From: Streptomyces sp. CG 926
Lineage (GTDB): Bacteria > Actinomycetota > Actinomycetes > Streptomycetales > Streptomycetaceae
DNA length: 64,000 nucleotides
Direction of reading: 5' to 3'
Assembly: GCF_003148825.1 (NCBI RefSeq)
Contig: NZ_QGGZ01000001.1
Coordinates: 806,001-870,000, forward strand
This document shows positions 15,941 to 25,100 of the stretch, in pieces. A program made the position numbers and the translations under genes. Every line of letters starts with the position of its first letter. The first letter of the stretch is position 1. Below the pieces are notes generated by a model that did not search any database, had not been told where the DNA came from, and saw only the letters and a list, made by a program, of their open reading frames with translations.

Positions 15941-16857
15941 TCGCGGTCACCGGCGCGAGCGGCTTCTGCGGCGGGCACGTGGCACGCGCCGCCGCGGCGA
16001 CCGGCGCCGAGGTGGTGTGCCTGGGCCGCAGGCCGGGCCCGGTCGGCACACACCGATTCTGGGACGCGGCCGCCGAGCCGCCGGACCTGGCGGGCGTGGA
16101 ACTGGTGGTGCACTGCGCGGCGGCCGTCGGCGATCCGGCCCCCGGCTCGCGGGCCGAGGCGCTGATGCGCGCGGTGAACGTGGACGGCACACGGCGGCTG
16201 CTCGGGGCGGCGGCCGGGCGGCCCGTGGTGTGGGTGAGCAGCGCCAGCGTCTACGACCCCCGGCACGACCGCGGCCTGATCGACGAGGAGCACCCGCGCG
16301 CCGGGCAGTTGAACGCCTACGGGCGGACGAAGGCGGAGGGCGAGGCCCTGGCGCTGGCCGCCGGGGCGGTGGTGCTGCGACCGCGGGCCGTCTACGGGCC
16401 GGGCGACACCACACTGCTGCCCCGGCTGCTGTCCCGGGTCCGGGCCGGCACCCTGCTGCTGCCCGGTCCGGACGTACGGCTCAGTCTCACGGCGGTGGAG
16501 AACCTGACGCGGGCCTGCCTGACGGCGTCCGGCTGGGCACCGGGCGCGTACAACGTCGCCGACGCGGAGCCCTACGACCGTGACGCGGCGGTCCGCGCGG
16601 TCCTGCGCGCCCACGGCGTCCGGGCCCGGATCCGGCACCTCCCGCTGCCGGTGGCCGGCGCGGCGGCCCGGATCGCGGAGGCGGTGGCGGGCGCGGTCGG
16701 GGCCGAGCCGGCCCTCAGCCGCTACGCGGTGGACCAACTGGCGCACCCGGTGGTCCTGGACCTCACCCGGGCCCGGGCCCAGGGCTGGGCCCCGCACCGG
16801 ACCCTGGCGGACCACCTGGCCTCGGTGGCCGGCGCCCGGCCGGGGCTCAGCCGCTGA
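15937..16857 (+). CDS. NAD(P)-dependent epimerase/dehydratase, OleD-like
   Basis: 306 residues, GTG overlapping the P450 stop. Rossmann motif VTGASGFCGGHVA at the N-terminus, VSSASVYD for the catalytic Ser, and NAYGRTKAEGE for the Tyr-x-x-x-Lys pair: a complete extended short-chain dehydrogenase active site. In olefin and beta-lactone pathways OleD reduces the beta-keto acid to a beta-hydroxy acid, which fits the neighbours. The gene ends 11 bp inside the convergent cvnD gene. No OleB (alpha/beta hydrolase that decarboxylates the lactone) is present in the operon. Confidence 0.85.
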   Translation: MIAVTGASGFCGGHVARAAAATGAEVVCLGRRPGPVGTHRFWDAAAEPPDLAGVELVVHCAAAVGDPAPGSRAEALMRAVNVDGTRRLLGAAAGRPVVWVSSASVYDPRHDRGLIDEEHPRAGQLNAYGRTKAEGEALALAAGAVVLRPRAVYGPGDTTLLPRLLSRVRAGTLLLPGPDVRLSLTAVENLTRACLTASGWAPGAYNVADAEPYDRDAAVRAVLRAHGVRARIRHLPLPVAGAAARIAEAVAGAVGAEPALSRYAVDQLAHPVVLDLTRARAQGWAPHRTLADHLASVAGARPGLSR

Positions 16858-17458
16858 CGGCCGCCGGGGCCTGTGCCTTGGCGATGAGCAGGTCGAGCAG
16901 CGCGAGCAGGGAGCCGCGGACGTCCGTACGGGAGCGGGCGTCGAGCATCAGGACGGGCGTGTTCGGATCGCGCAGGTGCAGCGCGGCCCCGATCTCCTCG
17001 GCGGTGTAGGGCTGTTCGCCGTGGAAGCAGTTCGCGCCGACCACGAAGGGCAGTCCGCGGCTCTCGAAGAAGTCCACGGCCGGGAAGCTGCGGTCCAGCC
17101 GCCGGGTGTCGACCAGCACGATCGCCCCGAGGGCCCCGTTCAGCAGGTCGTCCCACATGAACCAGAAGCGTTCCTGGCCGGGCGTACCGAACAGGTAGAG
17201 GACCACACCGGCGTCGGTGAGGGTGAGCCGGCCGAAGTCCATCGCCACGGTGGTCACCGTCTTGGACTCGATGCCGTCGAGGTCGTCGACGCCGATTCCG
17301 GCCGAGGTCAGCCGCTCCTCCGTCCGCAGCGGCTCGATCTCGGAGATCGTCTCCACCAGGGTCGTCTTCCCGACCCCGAACCCACCGGCGACGAGAATCT
17401 TGACCGGGGCGGGCTCCTGTCCCTGTTCCTGCGGGGCGGTCGTGTCATATCCGGGCAA
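16847..17458 (-). CDS. cvnD: Conservon GTPase CvnD
   Basis: 203 residues. Walker A GGFGVGKTTLVE near residue 25, the switch-II-type segment LFGTPGQERFWF, and LVDTRR downstream are typical of the Ras/MglA-like ATP/GTP-binding proteins encoded in Streptomyces conservons. It overlaps the stop of cvnC by 14 bp and is the last gene of the conservon. Known: CvnA-D are proposed to form a membrane-associated complex resembling a G-protein-coupled sensor. It overlaps the convergent reductase gene at its 3' end. Confidence 0.95.
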   Translation of the reverse strand: MPGYDTTAPQEQGQEPAPVKILVAGGFGVGKTTLVETISEIEPLRTEERLTSAGIGVDDLDGIESKTVTTVAMDFGRLTLTDAGVVLYLFGTPGQERFWFMWDDLLNGALGAIVLVDTRRLDRSFPAVDFFESRGLPFVVGANCFHGEQPYTAEEIGAALHLRDPNTPVLMLDARSRTDVRGSLLALLDLLIAKAQAPAAVSG

Positions 17459-17828
17459 GGCTGTCCCTGATTCTCTGGAGCAGGTGGACGTCTGTGGTGT
17501 CGGCGACCGCCAGGGGCGGCCGGTGGTGGATCAGCCCGCGGTCGGCGAGTTCGCCGAGGAGCAGCGTCATCGGCGTGAGGCGGATGTGCATCCGCGCCGC
17601 TATCTCGGCGACGGCCCGCCCGCCCGGCGGCGCGCACATGGCGAGGATCTCCTGCCACTCGGTGGGCAGGGTCCCGTCCACCTCGCCGTCGGCCGCCGCC
17701 GTGATGGTGGTGTCCATGGTGAGGACGGCGTGCGCCGCGGCCGTACGCCCGTCGGTCAGGGCGTACAGCCGGGTCCGGCGGCGGCCTACGGGCAGCGGCT
17801 GCGACTGTGGCTGTGGCTCGTCCGGCAT
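17445..17828 (-). CDS. cvnC: Conservon DUF742 protein CvnC
   Basis: 127 residues from ATG 17828; the much longer frame upstream is the shadow of cvnB. DUF742 features are RTRLYALTDGRT near residue 18 and a winged-helix-like segment AEIAARMHIRLTPMTLLLGE, ending with LLQRIRDSLARI. The start overlaps the cvnB stop by one base (TAATG), indicating coupled translation. Known role: middle partner of the conservon complex, possibly linking CvnA to CvnD. Confidence 0.92.
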   Translation of the reverse strand: MPDEPQPQSQPLPVGRRRTRLYALTDGRTAAAHAVLTMDTTITAAADGEVDGTLPTEWQEILAMCAPPGGRAVAEIAARMHIRLTPMTLLLGELADRGLIHHRPPLAVADTTDVHLLQRIRDSLARI

Positions 17829-18244
17829 TACGCGGACGGCTGGCCGCGCTCGGGGGTGCCCAGCCACTCGCCGAGCGCCTGGGCGGTCCGTACGGCCTCG
17901 CCACCCAGCTCTCCGAGTCGCGCCTTGCGGGAGGTCACCACGATGAGTGTGCTGCCCTCGCCGCAGCCGACGATGCAGAGGTAGCGGTCGTCCATCTCGA
18001 CCAGTTGGCGGATGACACGGCCGCCGTCGATCTCCCGGGATATCGCCTTCATCGTGGACGCGATGCCGGAGGCCGCGGCCGCCATGCGCTCGGCCTGGGG
18101 CTCGTCCAGCAGGTAGGCGCTGAGCTTGATGCCGTCGTTGGAGAGCAGCACGGCTCCCTGGACGCCGGCGATCCTGCTCAGGTTGTTGTCGAGGACGCTG
18201 TAGATCGCGTCGTTGGATGCCGCGGTGTTCGGTGAGGTGGTCAT
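17828..18244 (-). CDS. cvnB: Conservon roadblock/LC7 protein CvnB
   Basis: 138 residues. The roadblock/LC7 fold is indicated by LDNNLSRIAGVQGAVLLSND, then GIASTMKAISREI and LIVVTSRKARLGEL. Proteins of this fold act as co-regulators of small GTPases (compare MglB with MglA). It overlaps cvnA by 4 bp and cvnC by 1 bp. The product is cytosolic with no cofactor motif. Confidence 0.95.
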   Translation of the reverse strand: MTTSPNTAASNDAIYSVLDNNLSRIAGVQGAVLLSNDGIKLSAYLLDEPQAERMAAAASGIASTMKAISREIDGGRVIRQLVEMDDRYLCIVGCGEGSTLIVVTSRKARLGELGGEAVRTAQALGEWLGTPERGQPSA

Positions 18245-20601
18245 GGCTGATCCCGTCGGAGCTCTTCTTCCACTGTCTGGGTCCCCTGTTCGTAGTCCGC
18301 CCAGGCATCGGCCACCTCTTCGGGTGTCGCGGTGTCGGGCCGGACGACGCTTTCCTGCGCGCGGGGCTCGCGCAGCTGTTCGGCGATGTGGGTCTGCGGG
18401 ACGCGCTCCGGGAGGGCCGGCCGCGCCGTGCGTGCGGGTACGGGTACGGCTACCGGCGCGGGCGCGGACACGGCGGCGGCGACCGCCACGGGTGCCTTCG
18501 TACGGCGGCTCGGCAGCCCGGCGCTCGTACGCACGACCGGCTCGGGCTCCGGGGCTGGGGCGGGTTCGGGAGCGGACTCGCTCGACACGCGGGCGGCGGG
18601 AACCGGAGCCGAGGCCGGGGCCGGGAGCAGCTCCAGGACCCGGGGCTGCGCCTCGATCTCACGGGGCGTCTGCGGGTCGGTCGCCACCAGCAGTTGCCTG
18701 GGCAGGATCACCACCGCCGAGGTGCCCCCGTACACCGAGCGGCGCAGGGTGACCGTCGCGCGCAGCTGGTCGGCGAGGTGCCCGACCACGAAGAGGCCGA
18801 GCCGGTGGGCGTTCTGCGCCAGCACGGAGTACGGCGGGGCCTCGTGCAGGCGCCCGTTCATCTCCTCGTAGCGCTCCGGGCTCACCCGCGGCCCACGGTC
18901 CTCGATCTCGACCGACAGGCCGTCCGTCACCAGTTCGGCGCGGATGACCACCTTGGACTTCGGCGGGGAGAACCGGGTGGCGTTGTCGAGCAGCTCCGCG
19001 AGCAGGTGGCTGATCTGGCTGATCGCGCTCGGCTCCACGCTGGTCTCGTCCAGGGCCTGGCGCTCGATGCGCCGGAAGTCCTCGACCTCCGAAGCCGCTT
19101 CGCGCAGCAGGTCGGCGACGCGCATGGGCTCGGTGTGCGGGTCGGGGACCTCGCCGCCCGCCAGGATCAGGAGGTTCTCGATCTGCCGCCGCATGCCGAC
19201 CGTCAGCTGGTCGGCCCGCATCAGCTCGGCCAGCAGCGCCTCGTCGTGGCCGAAGGTGTCCTGGAGGTCCTCGGTGAGGCTCAGCTGGCGGCTGACCAGG
19301 TTTCCGGTGCGCGAGGCGATGCCCGAGGCGAACAGGCCGAATCCGTGGCGCTCGGCGGCGAGTCGGCGGTGTCCGTCGACGGAGACCTCGACGGCCCGGG
19401 CGAAGGCGTCGCTGATGCGTCCGACCTCGTCCCGGTCCCCGGTCACGGCCGGCAGGGCCTCGGGGTCCACGGACTGGCCGCGCTGGAGCCGGGCGACGAC
19501 GTCGGGAAGGGTCCGCTCGGCGACGGTCACCGTGCGTTCGTGCAGCTTGTTCAGGCGACGGAGCACCGACCGGGTGGTGAAGAAGACCACGACCACGACG
19601 GCGAGCAGCCCTCCGGCGCTGCCCCCGATCAGCCAGGCGACCTCGGTCTGCAGTTCCCCGGCCTTGGCCTCGCCACGGGCGAGCACCGAACGCGCCAGGT
19701 CGATGTTGAGGGTGGTCATCTGCACCGAGAAGTTGGCGTGCGCGGACGACCAGCCGCCGACCTCGGCGGGCAGCTTGATGCCCGAGACGATGTCCTTGTG
19801 CCCGGAGAGGACCGCGCTCTCGATGCGTGTCTTGGTCTGCCAGTCCGCGGATCCCACGACCCGCTCGTAGAACCGCTCGTCCCGGGCCGTCAGGTGCGGC
19901 ACGATCAGCGCCTCGTGCAGGTACCGCTGGGCACCCAGGGCGCTGACGAACTGGTCGTAGCCGACGAAGGTCAGTTCCCCGGACGGCCCGGCCAGGGCCA
20001 GGACGGTGTCCTCGCGCGCCACCATCTCGGTGGCCTGGAGCATCGACACCACGGGGCGGCTCGCCTGGGCGAGTTCGGCGTCCTCGGCGTGGCTGAACTC
20101 CTGCTGGTACACCTGGATGACCTTGCCGATCACCTCGGAGTAGTAGGCCAGGGTGCTGTCGGCGGCGCCGCTGCGGGTGTCGGCGCGCTGCCGGTACCCG
20201 GCCAGTTTCTCCAGTTGCCGGGTCACCTCGGAGAAGGACCGCGAGGGATCGACCGCCAGTCGGCGGAACTCCGCCGCTGCCAGGTCGGTGGCCTCGCGCC
20301 GGACGCGCAGTTCGCCCTCGGAGCCGTCGTCGTCCGCCCACCGGGCGGCCGTCGCCGTGCGCTCGGCCTGCATGTCGACCATGAGCGTGTAGAGCGGGGC
20401 GCCGACCTGTTCGGCGGCGGCCACGTCGGACCGCAGCTTGTCCGACTGGGCCAGCAACCGTTCCGCGGTCACCGTCACTTGGGTGCCCATCGCGACGGTG
20501 GGGACCACCGCCAGCCAGATGAGCAGGGTGCGCAGACGCACGGTACGCCGCCGACGGGTCGTCGACTGCCGTCGTATGCCTTCGGGTTCTGTGGGAGACA
20601 T
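18241..20601 (-). CDS. cvnA: Conservon sensor histidine-kinase-like protein CvnA
   Basis: About 786 residues. The chosen ATG 20601 follows GAGGACCG; an ATG at 20649 has no ribosome site. A basic N-terminus and one helix (LRTLLIWLAVVPTVAM) precede a long extracellular nitrate/nitrite-sensing-like helical domain. A second helix (VAWLIGGSAGGLLAVVVVV) and a HAMP-like linker follow. The ATP-binding domain has ELLDNATRFSPP (N box) and HRLGLFVVGHLADQL (G2-like). No clear phospho-accepting His in the usual H-box context was seen. The Pro/Ala/Val-rich C-terminal 150 residues are probably disordered. It is the first gene of the operon and the likely signal receiver. Confidence 0.93.
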   Translation of the reverse strand: MSPTEPEGIRRQSTTRRRRTVRLRTLLIWLAVVPTVAMGTQVTVTAERLLAQSDKLRSDVAAAEQVGAPLYTLMVDMQAERTATAARWADDDGSEGELRVRREATDLAAAEFRRLAVDPSRSFSEVTRQLEKLAGYRQRADTRSGAADSTLAYYSEVIGKVIQVYQQEFSHAEDAELAQASRPVVSMLQATEMVAREDTVLALAGPSGELTFVGYDQFVSALGAQRYLHEALIVPHLTARDERFYERVVGSADWQTKTRIESAVLSGHKDIVSGIKLPAEVGGWSSAHANFSVQMTTLNIDLARSVLARGEAKAGELQTEVAWLIGGSAGGLLAVVVVVFFTTRSVLRRLNKLHERTVTVAERTLPDVVARLQRGQSVDPEALPAVTGDRDEVGRISDAFARAVEVSVDGHRRLAAERHGFGLFASGIASRTGNLVSRQLSLTEDLQDTFGHDEALLAELMRADQLTVGMRRQIENLLILAGGEVPDPHTEPMRVADLLREAASEVEDFRRIERQALDETSVEPSAISQISHLLAELLDNATRFSPPKSKVVIRAELVTDGLSVEIEDRGPRVSPERYEEMNGRLHEAPPYSVLAQNAHRLGLFVVGHLADQLRATVTLRRSVYGGTSAVVILPRQLLVATDPQTPREIEAQPRVLELLPAPASAPVPAARVSSESAPEPAPAPEPEPVVRTSAGLPSRRTKAPVAVAAAVSAPAPVAVPVPARTARPALPERVPQTHIAEQLREPRAQESVVRPDTATPEEVADAWADYEQGTQTVEEELRRDQP

Positions 20602-20791
20602 CGGTCCTCGCGAGCGGGGGACGGCGGGAGGCCGATCATAACCAGACATGGCGGAGTTTCGGATAGGTGTCTTCCGAGCCCGAAGCGTGCTAGTTCCGGG
20701 AAATCATCGCAGGCCAGAGATCGGATCGGAATCGAACCGCGACGTACTCGACACCAAGGCCTCCCCGTTGCGTTCCGGCCGCGGTGGCGGA

Positions 20792-22144
20792 CTACCCGCC
20801 GCCGGCGGCCGGTCGGCCGGTCAGCGACCCTTGGGGCTCGCCCCGTACCAGCTTTCCGGCCGCGCTCAGGAGCCGTGCCGGAACGTCCGGCCGCTGCTCG
20901 GCGCGCCGCGCGAGGTGGTGGCGCAGGGCCGGGTCCGGGGCGCATCGGTAGCGTTCGAGGTAGTAGGCGATCTGGTCGGACCAGACCCAGAGGCCGTCGG
21001 TGCGGAAGCCGGCCGGCACCACCCTGCTCCGGGTCGGATCGAGGCGGTCCGGTTCCGGTACGAGGCCGTGCAGGGCCACGGGGGCCTGCCGGAGGGACCT
21101 GAGCAGGGCGGCGCACTCCTCGGCAGAGGTCACGTGCTCGCGGTCGGGCGCGATGGCGGGCGCCCCGTCGGGCCCCCGGAAGTCGAAGACCCGCGCGAGG
21201 TGCAGCGCGGTGGCCGAGGACGTCCCGCCGTCCGACGGTCGCGGGGCGGCCGCGGCGGCGAGCGGGTCGGCCGACGTGGGCGTGTAGCCCCGAGGTGTCT
21301 CCAGCAGCCGAAGCCGTGCGCCGACGGCCTCGGCGTCCGGCGGCCGGGCCTCGCGGTCCTTGGCCAGCAGATCGAGGATGAGCCGTTCCAGGCCGAGGGG
21401 CAGGTCGGGGCGGAGCTCCGTGGGCGGCCGCGCGGGCTCGCCGAGCTGCCGGTCGACGACGGCATGGACCGAACCGGTTCCGAACGGCGGGGCACCCGTG
21501 ACCAGTTCGTACAGCAGGCAGCCGAGTGAGTAGAGGTCGGCGCGGGCGTCGACCGCCGAACCCAGGATCTGTTCCGGGGAGGCGTAGGGCGGGCTGCCGA
21601 GGAAGTGCCCGCTCACCGTCAGTTTGGTCTGGCCCCGGCTGCCCGGCGCGGCTCCGGGCAGCAGCGCGGCGATGCCGAAGTCCACGACCTTCACGGTTCC
21701 GGCCCGGGTCAGGATGACGTTCGAGGGCTTGAGGTCCCGGTGGACGATCTCCTTCGCGTGCGCGGTGATGAGCGCGGCGCAGATCTGACGGGCCCACGCA
21801 AGGACGTCGGTCAGGCGCGGCAGTGCTCCGTCGCGGACCAGGGTGTCCAGGGAGCTGCCCTCGACCAGCTCCATCACCACGTGGTAGCAGGGGTCCTTCC
21901 TGAAGTCGTAGACCGTGACGATGTGCGGGTCTCCGGCCAGCCGCGCGGTGAAACTGGCCTCGCGCTCGAACCGGGCCCGGAAATGCGCGTCCTGCGCCGC
22001 GGCGGGGTGGATCAGCTTGAGCGCGACCTCCCGGTCGAGCACCTCGTCGTGGGCGCGCCACACCTCGCCCATCCCACCCGCCCCCAGCGGCACGCGCATC
22101 CGGTAGCGCCCGTCGAGCAGCCGGCCCGCCATGTCGTCGCTCAC
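20792..22144 (-). CDS. Soluble Ser/Thr protein kinase partnered with the Hsp70 fusion
   Basis: 450 residues, GTG start 4 bp after the Hsp70-fusion stop. Full Hanks motifs: [49 protein letters not shown]. There is no transmembrane helix or PASTA domain, unlike PknB-type receptors. After about residue 300 comes a 150-residue C-terminal domain that I do not recognise, with [20 protein letters not shown] as its most distinctive part; it may sense or bind the chaperone. Close spacing with the upstream gene suggests the kinase acts on or with the Hsp70 protein. Confidence 0.92.
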   Translation of the reverse strand: MSDDMAGRLLDGRYRMRVPLGAGGMGEVWRAHDEVLDREVALKLIHPAAAQDAHFRARFEREASFTARLAGDPHIVTVYDFRKDPCYHVVMELVEGSSLDTLVRDGALPRLTDVLAWARQICAALITAHAKEIVHRDLKPSNVILTRAGTVKVVDFGIAALLPGAAPGSRGQTKLTVSGHFLGSPPYASPEQILGSAVDARADLYSLGCLLYELVTGAPPFGTGSVHAVVDRQLGEPARPPTELRPDLPLGLERLILDLLAKDREARPPDAEAVGARLRLLETPRGYTPTSADPLAAAAAPRPSDGGTSSATALHLARVFDFRGPDGAPAIAPDREHVTSAEECAALLRSLRQAPVALHGLVPEPDRLDPTRSRVVPAGFRTDGLWVWSDQIAYYLERYRCAPDPALRHHLARRAEQRPDVPARLLSAAGKLVRGEPQGSLTGRPAAGGG

Positions 22145-22148
22145 CGCG

Positions 22149-25100
22149 CTACCTTCCGTCTCCGCCGGCCGCGCCCGTCAGACCGAAGCCGGCGCTCACG
22201 AGCAGGGGGGCCAGCGAGTCGGTCGACACGGCGAAGACGCCGTCCGACTCCGCGCGCAGGGCCAGCGTGCCGATCACCTCGCCGAGTTCGTTGAACAGGG
22301 GGCCGCCGGCCGCGTCGGCCGGCAGGGTCAGATCGATCTTGAACAACTGGAGTCGCTGCTCCGGGAAGACCTCGAACTTCTCGACCGTGCCGGGCGCCAG
22401 TGCGTCCGGTTCGGCGGCCCAGACGAGGTCGCCGATGTGGACGAGCCGGGGGAAGCCCAGGCGCAGCGGCGCCGCCCGCACCGGCTCGGCCAGCAGCAGC
22501 ACGGCCGTGGCGATGGAGGAGGAGTCGGCGAGGAAGACCCGGCGTACGGCCCGCTCCCCCTCGACCAGTCGCACGGTCATCGCCTCGGGATCCTGCGCCG
22601 TCCACCGGCGGCTGGTCAGGACGTGGCGGTCCGAGATCAGGAAACCGTCACCCTCCTGGCCGCTGCCGTCCGCCACCCGCACCAGCGCGGCCCGGGCGGA
22701 CGCCGTGAACTCCGTGGAGTCCCCCGGGTTCGCGGGGTCGAGTACGACCGCGCCCAGCCGGGCCGCGTCGGCGAGCAGCGTTCGCCGGTAGCCCTCCACG
22801 TCTCCGGCGCCGGCGAGGCAGTGCAGCCGTCGCCGGAGGTCCTCGGGGTCGGTGAGCGGTTCCGCCAGTTCCTCCAGCGCCTGGAGTGCCCGACCGTGGT
22901 CGCCGGCGGCGTGCAGGGCGCGGAAACGCGTCAGCGGGTCGCTGTCCACGGCGGCGAGGGCCGCGAGCACGCCGTTCCAGCGCGTCAGCCGGGCCATGCC
23001 CTGGCGCATGGCGGCGAGGTGCACCGCGAGTTGTCGGGCGAGGTGGTCTCCCGCGGCGGTCCGTTCCGCCAGGAGCGGCTGGGCCAGATGGTTCCGCGCG
23101 TTGGCCAGCAGATCTCGCAACGGGGCTCGCAGGGACAGGAGTTCGCTTTCCAGCTCGGCCGACTGCGGGCCGTACATCTCGGCGAGCAGGCCTTGTGTGG
23201 TCGGGTCCAGGGCCCGGCGGGCCGGCCGGTGGGCACTCAGCCGCTCGCGGAACTCACGGCAGAGCGGCTCGCAGTCGCCGAGCTCGGCCGCCTCCTCGAC
23301 CAACCGGCCCAGGGTGCGCCCGAGTTCCTCCAGTTCGCGCTGGACGGTGTGTCGCCGCGACATCGTCTCGATCTCGCCCGGTGCGAGCAGGGTCGTCTCG
23401 GTGAACTCGGCCGAGCTGCTGTTCCCGGTCACCGTGTCGCGTGCCGTGACCGTGAGGACGCAGCTCTTGTCGAACCCGAAGGTCACTTCGATCTGCGGTA
23501 CTCCGCGCGCGAGGGGCGGGATGCCCGTCAGCCGCAGGACCCCCACCAGCGAACGGGGCTCGATCCGGCCGATGTAGACCCTGATCAGCACCTCCGACTG
23601 CAGGTCCCGGGTGGTGGTGTAGGTCTTCGACGCCTTGTTCGGAATGCGCGTGTTCCGCGGGATGAGGATGGAGAAACCCTCGGCGCCGTCGGCCTCGGCG
23701 ACCGCGATCCCGAGGTCGAAGGGAGTCGCATCATGCAGGTCGAACCCCGTCAGATGGCCGGAGAGCACCGCACCTTCCAGCGCGGCGCCGTAGGCCACGG
23801 CCGTCCGGGGGTCCGACAGGACGGTGCGGTCGGCTTCGAAGACCTCCTCCACGGCCTTGCTGATCAGCGGCGAGAGCATCGGGCCACCGACCAGGACGAG
23901 GTGGTCCGGCAGGAGGCCCCGCTCCTGCGTCATCCGCTCGCAGACCGCGCGCAGGGTGCCCAGCGAGTCGGCGAGCAGGGTGGCGAGCTCGTCGCGGGTC
24001 AGCTCCAGGCGTACTTCCGGCTGCCCCAGGTAGGCGTTGAGGATGTATTCGGCCTCGGGCTGGGAGGAGAGGGCGATCTTGAGGTGCTCGGCGGCCAGTT
24101 CGAGCCGTCGGCGCGCCCGGCCGGTCGCCGGGACGTCGAGTCCGCGGGCGCGGAGCCGCCGTGCGAGCTCGTCGGCGACGATCCGGTCGAAGTCGTAGCC
24201 GCCGTACTCGTTGTCGCCGAGGATGTTCCGGACCTGGTAGCGGTTGCCCTGCACCTCCATGGCGCTCACGTCGAGGGTGCCCGCGCCGAGGTCCACGACG
24301 GTGACCTCGCCGCTCAGCCTCCGCTGGGCGGCGGCCGCCAGGCAGGCCGCGGTCGGCTCGTGGATCAGGCGCCGCACCTTCACCCCCGCGATGTCGCACG
24401 CGCTGCGGGTGGCGTGCTTGGCGTTGTTGCGGAAGTACGCGGGGATGGTGACGATCACCTCTTCCCGCTCCAGGGTGAGGTCGTGGTGCTCGGCCGCCCA
24501 GTCCAGCCACTCGTCGCGCACCTGCCCGAGCTCCGTGCGGGCCAGCTCCCCGAGCCGTTCGCGTACCTGCGCGGCGAGGTGTTTCTCCACCAGCGTCCGG
24601 GCGTGCGCGATCAGGCGGGCGGCGACCTCTTCCGGCCGGTAGGAGCGGTCGAGGACGGTGTAGGCCATGCCGTCGCCCATCCGGCGCTTGGACGCGCTGA
24701 TGTGGCCGACCACCCAGGGGGCGAGGATCTGGTCACCGCTCAGTCCGACGATCTCCTCGCCCGACTCGGTCACCGTCAGGGTGGAGGCGAACTGGGTGTT
24801 CACTCCGTCCGGACAGATCACCGGCCGTCCGCTGTCCGTGTCGTACAGGGCGGCGACGCAGGAGTGGGTCCCGAGGTCCAGACCCCAGACGTCGGCGAAG
24901 CGGGCGTGCGTGTCGGCGCGGGCCTGCCGCGCCCACGCGGCGGCCCGCTCCTCGAACTCCGTGCGGCCGACGGCGCCGATCGCCTGAAGGGCGCGGCTCA
25001 CCCGTTCGCGCTGGAGCTCGGGGACGGCCGCGTCGTCCTGCTCGACCAGTGACGTGAGGATCCCGGCGGCCGCCGAGGCGCGTCCCCTGCGCTCCAAGGC

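Noticed and set aside
16847..20601. Conservon as a new system
   Set aside because: All four genes match the well-known cvnABCD arrangement of streptomycetes.
18217..21102. 961-codon plus-strand frame over the conservon and kinase genes
   Set aside because: Shadow of cvnA and neighbours; low-complexity His/Gln/Arg/Gly translation and no ribosome site.
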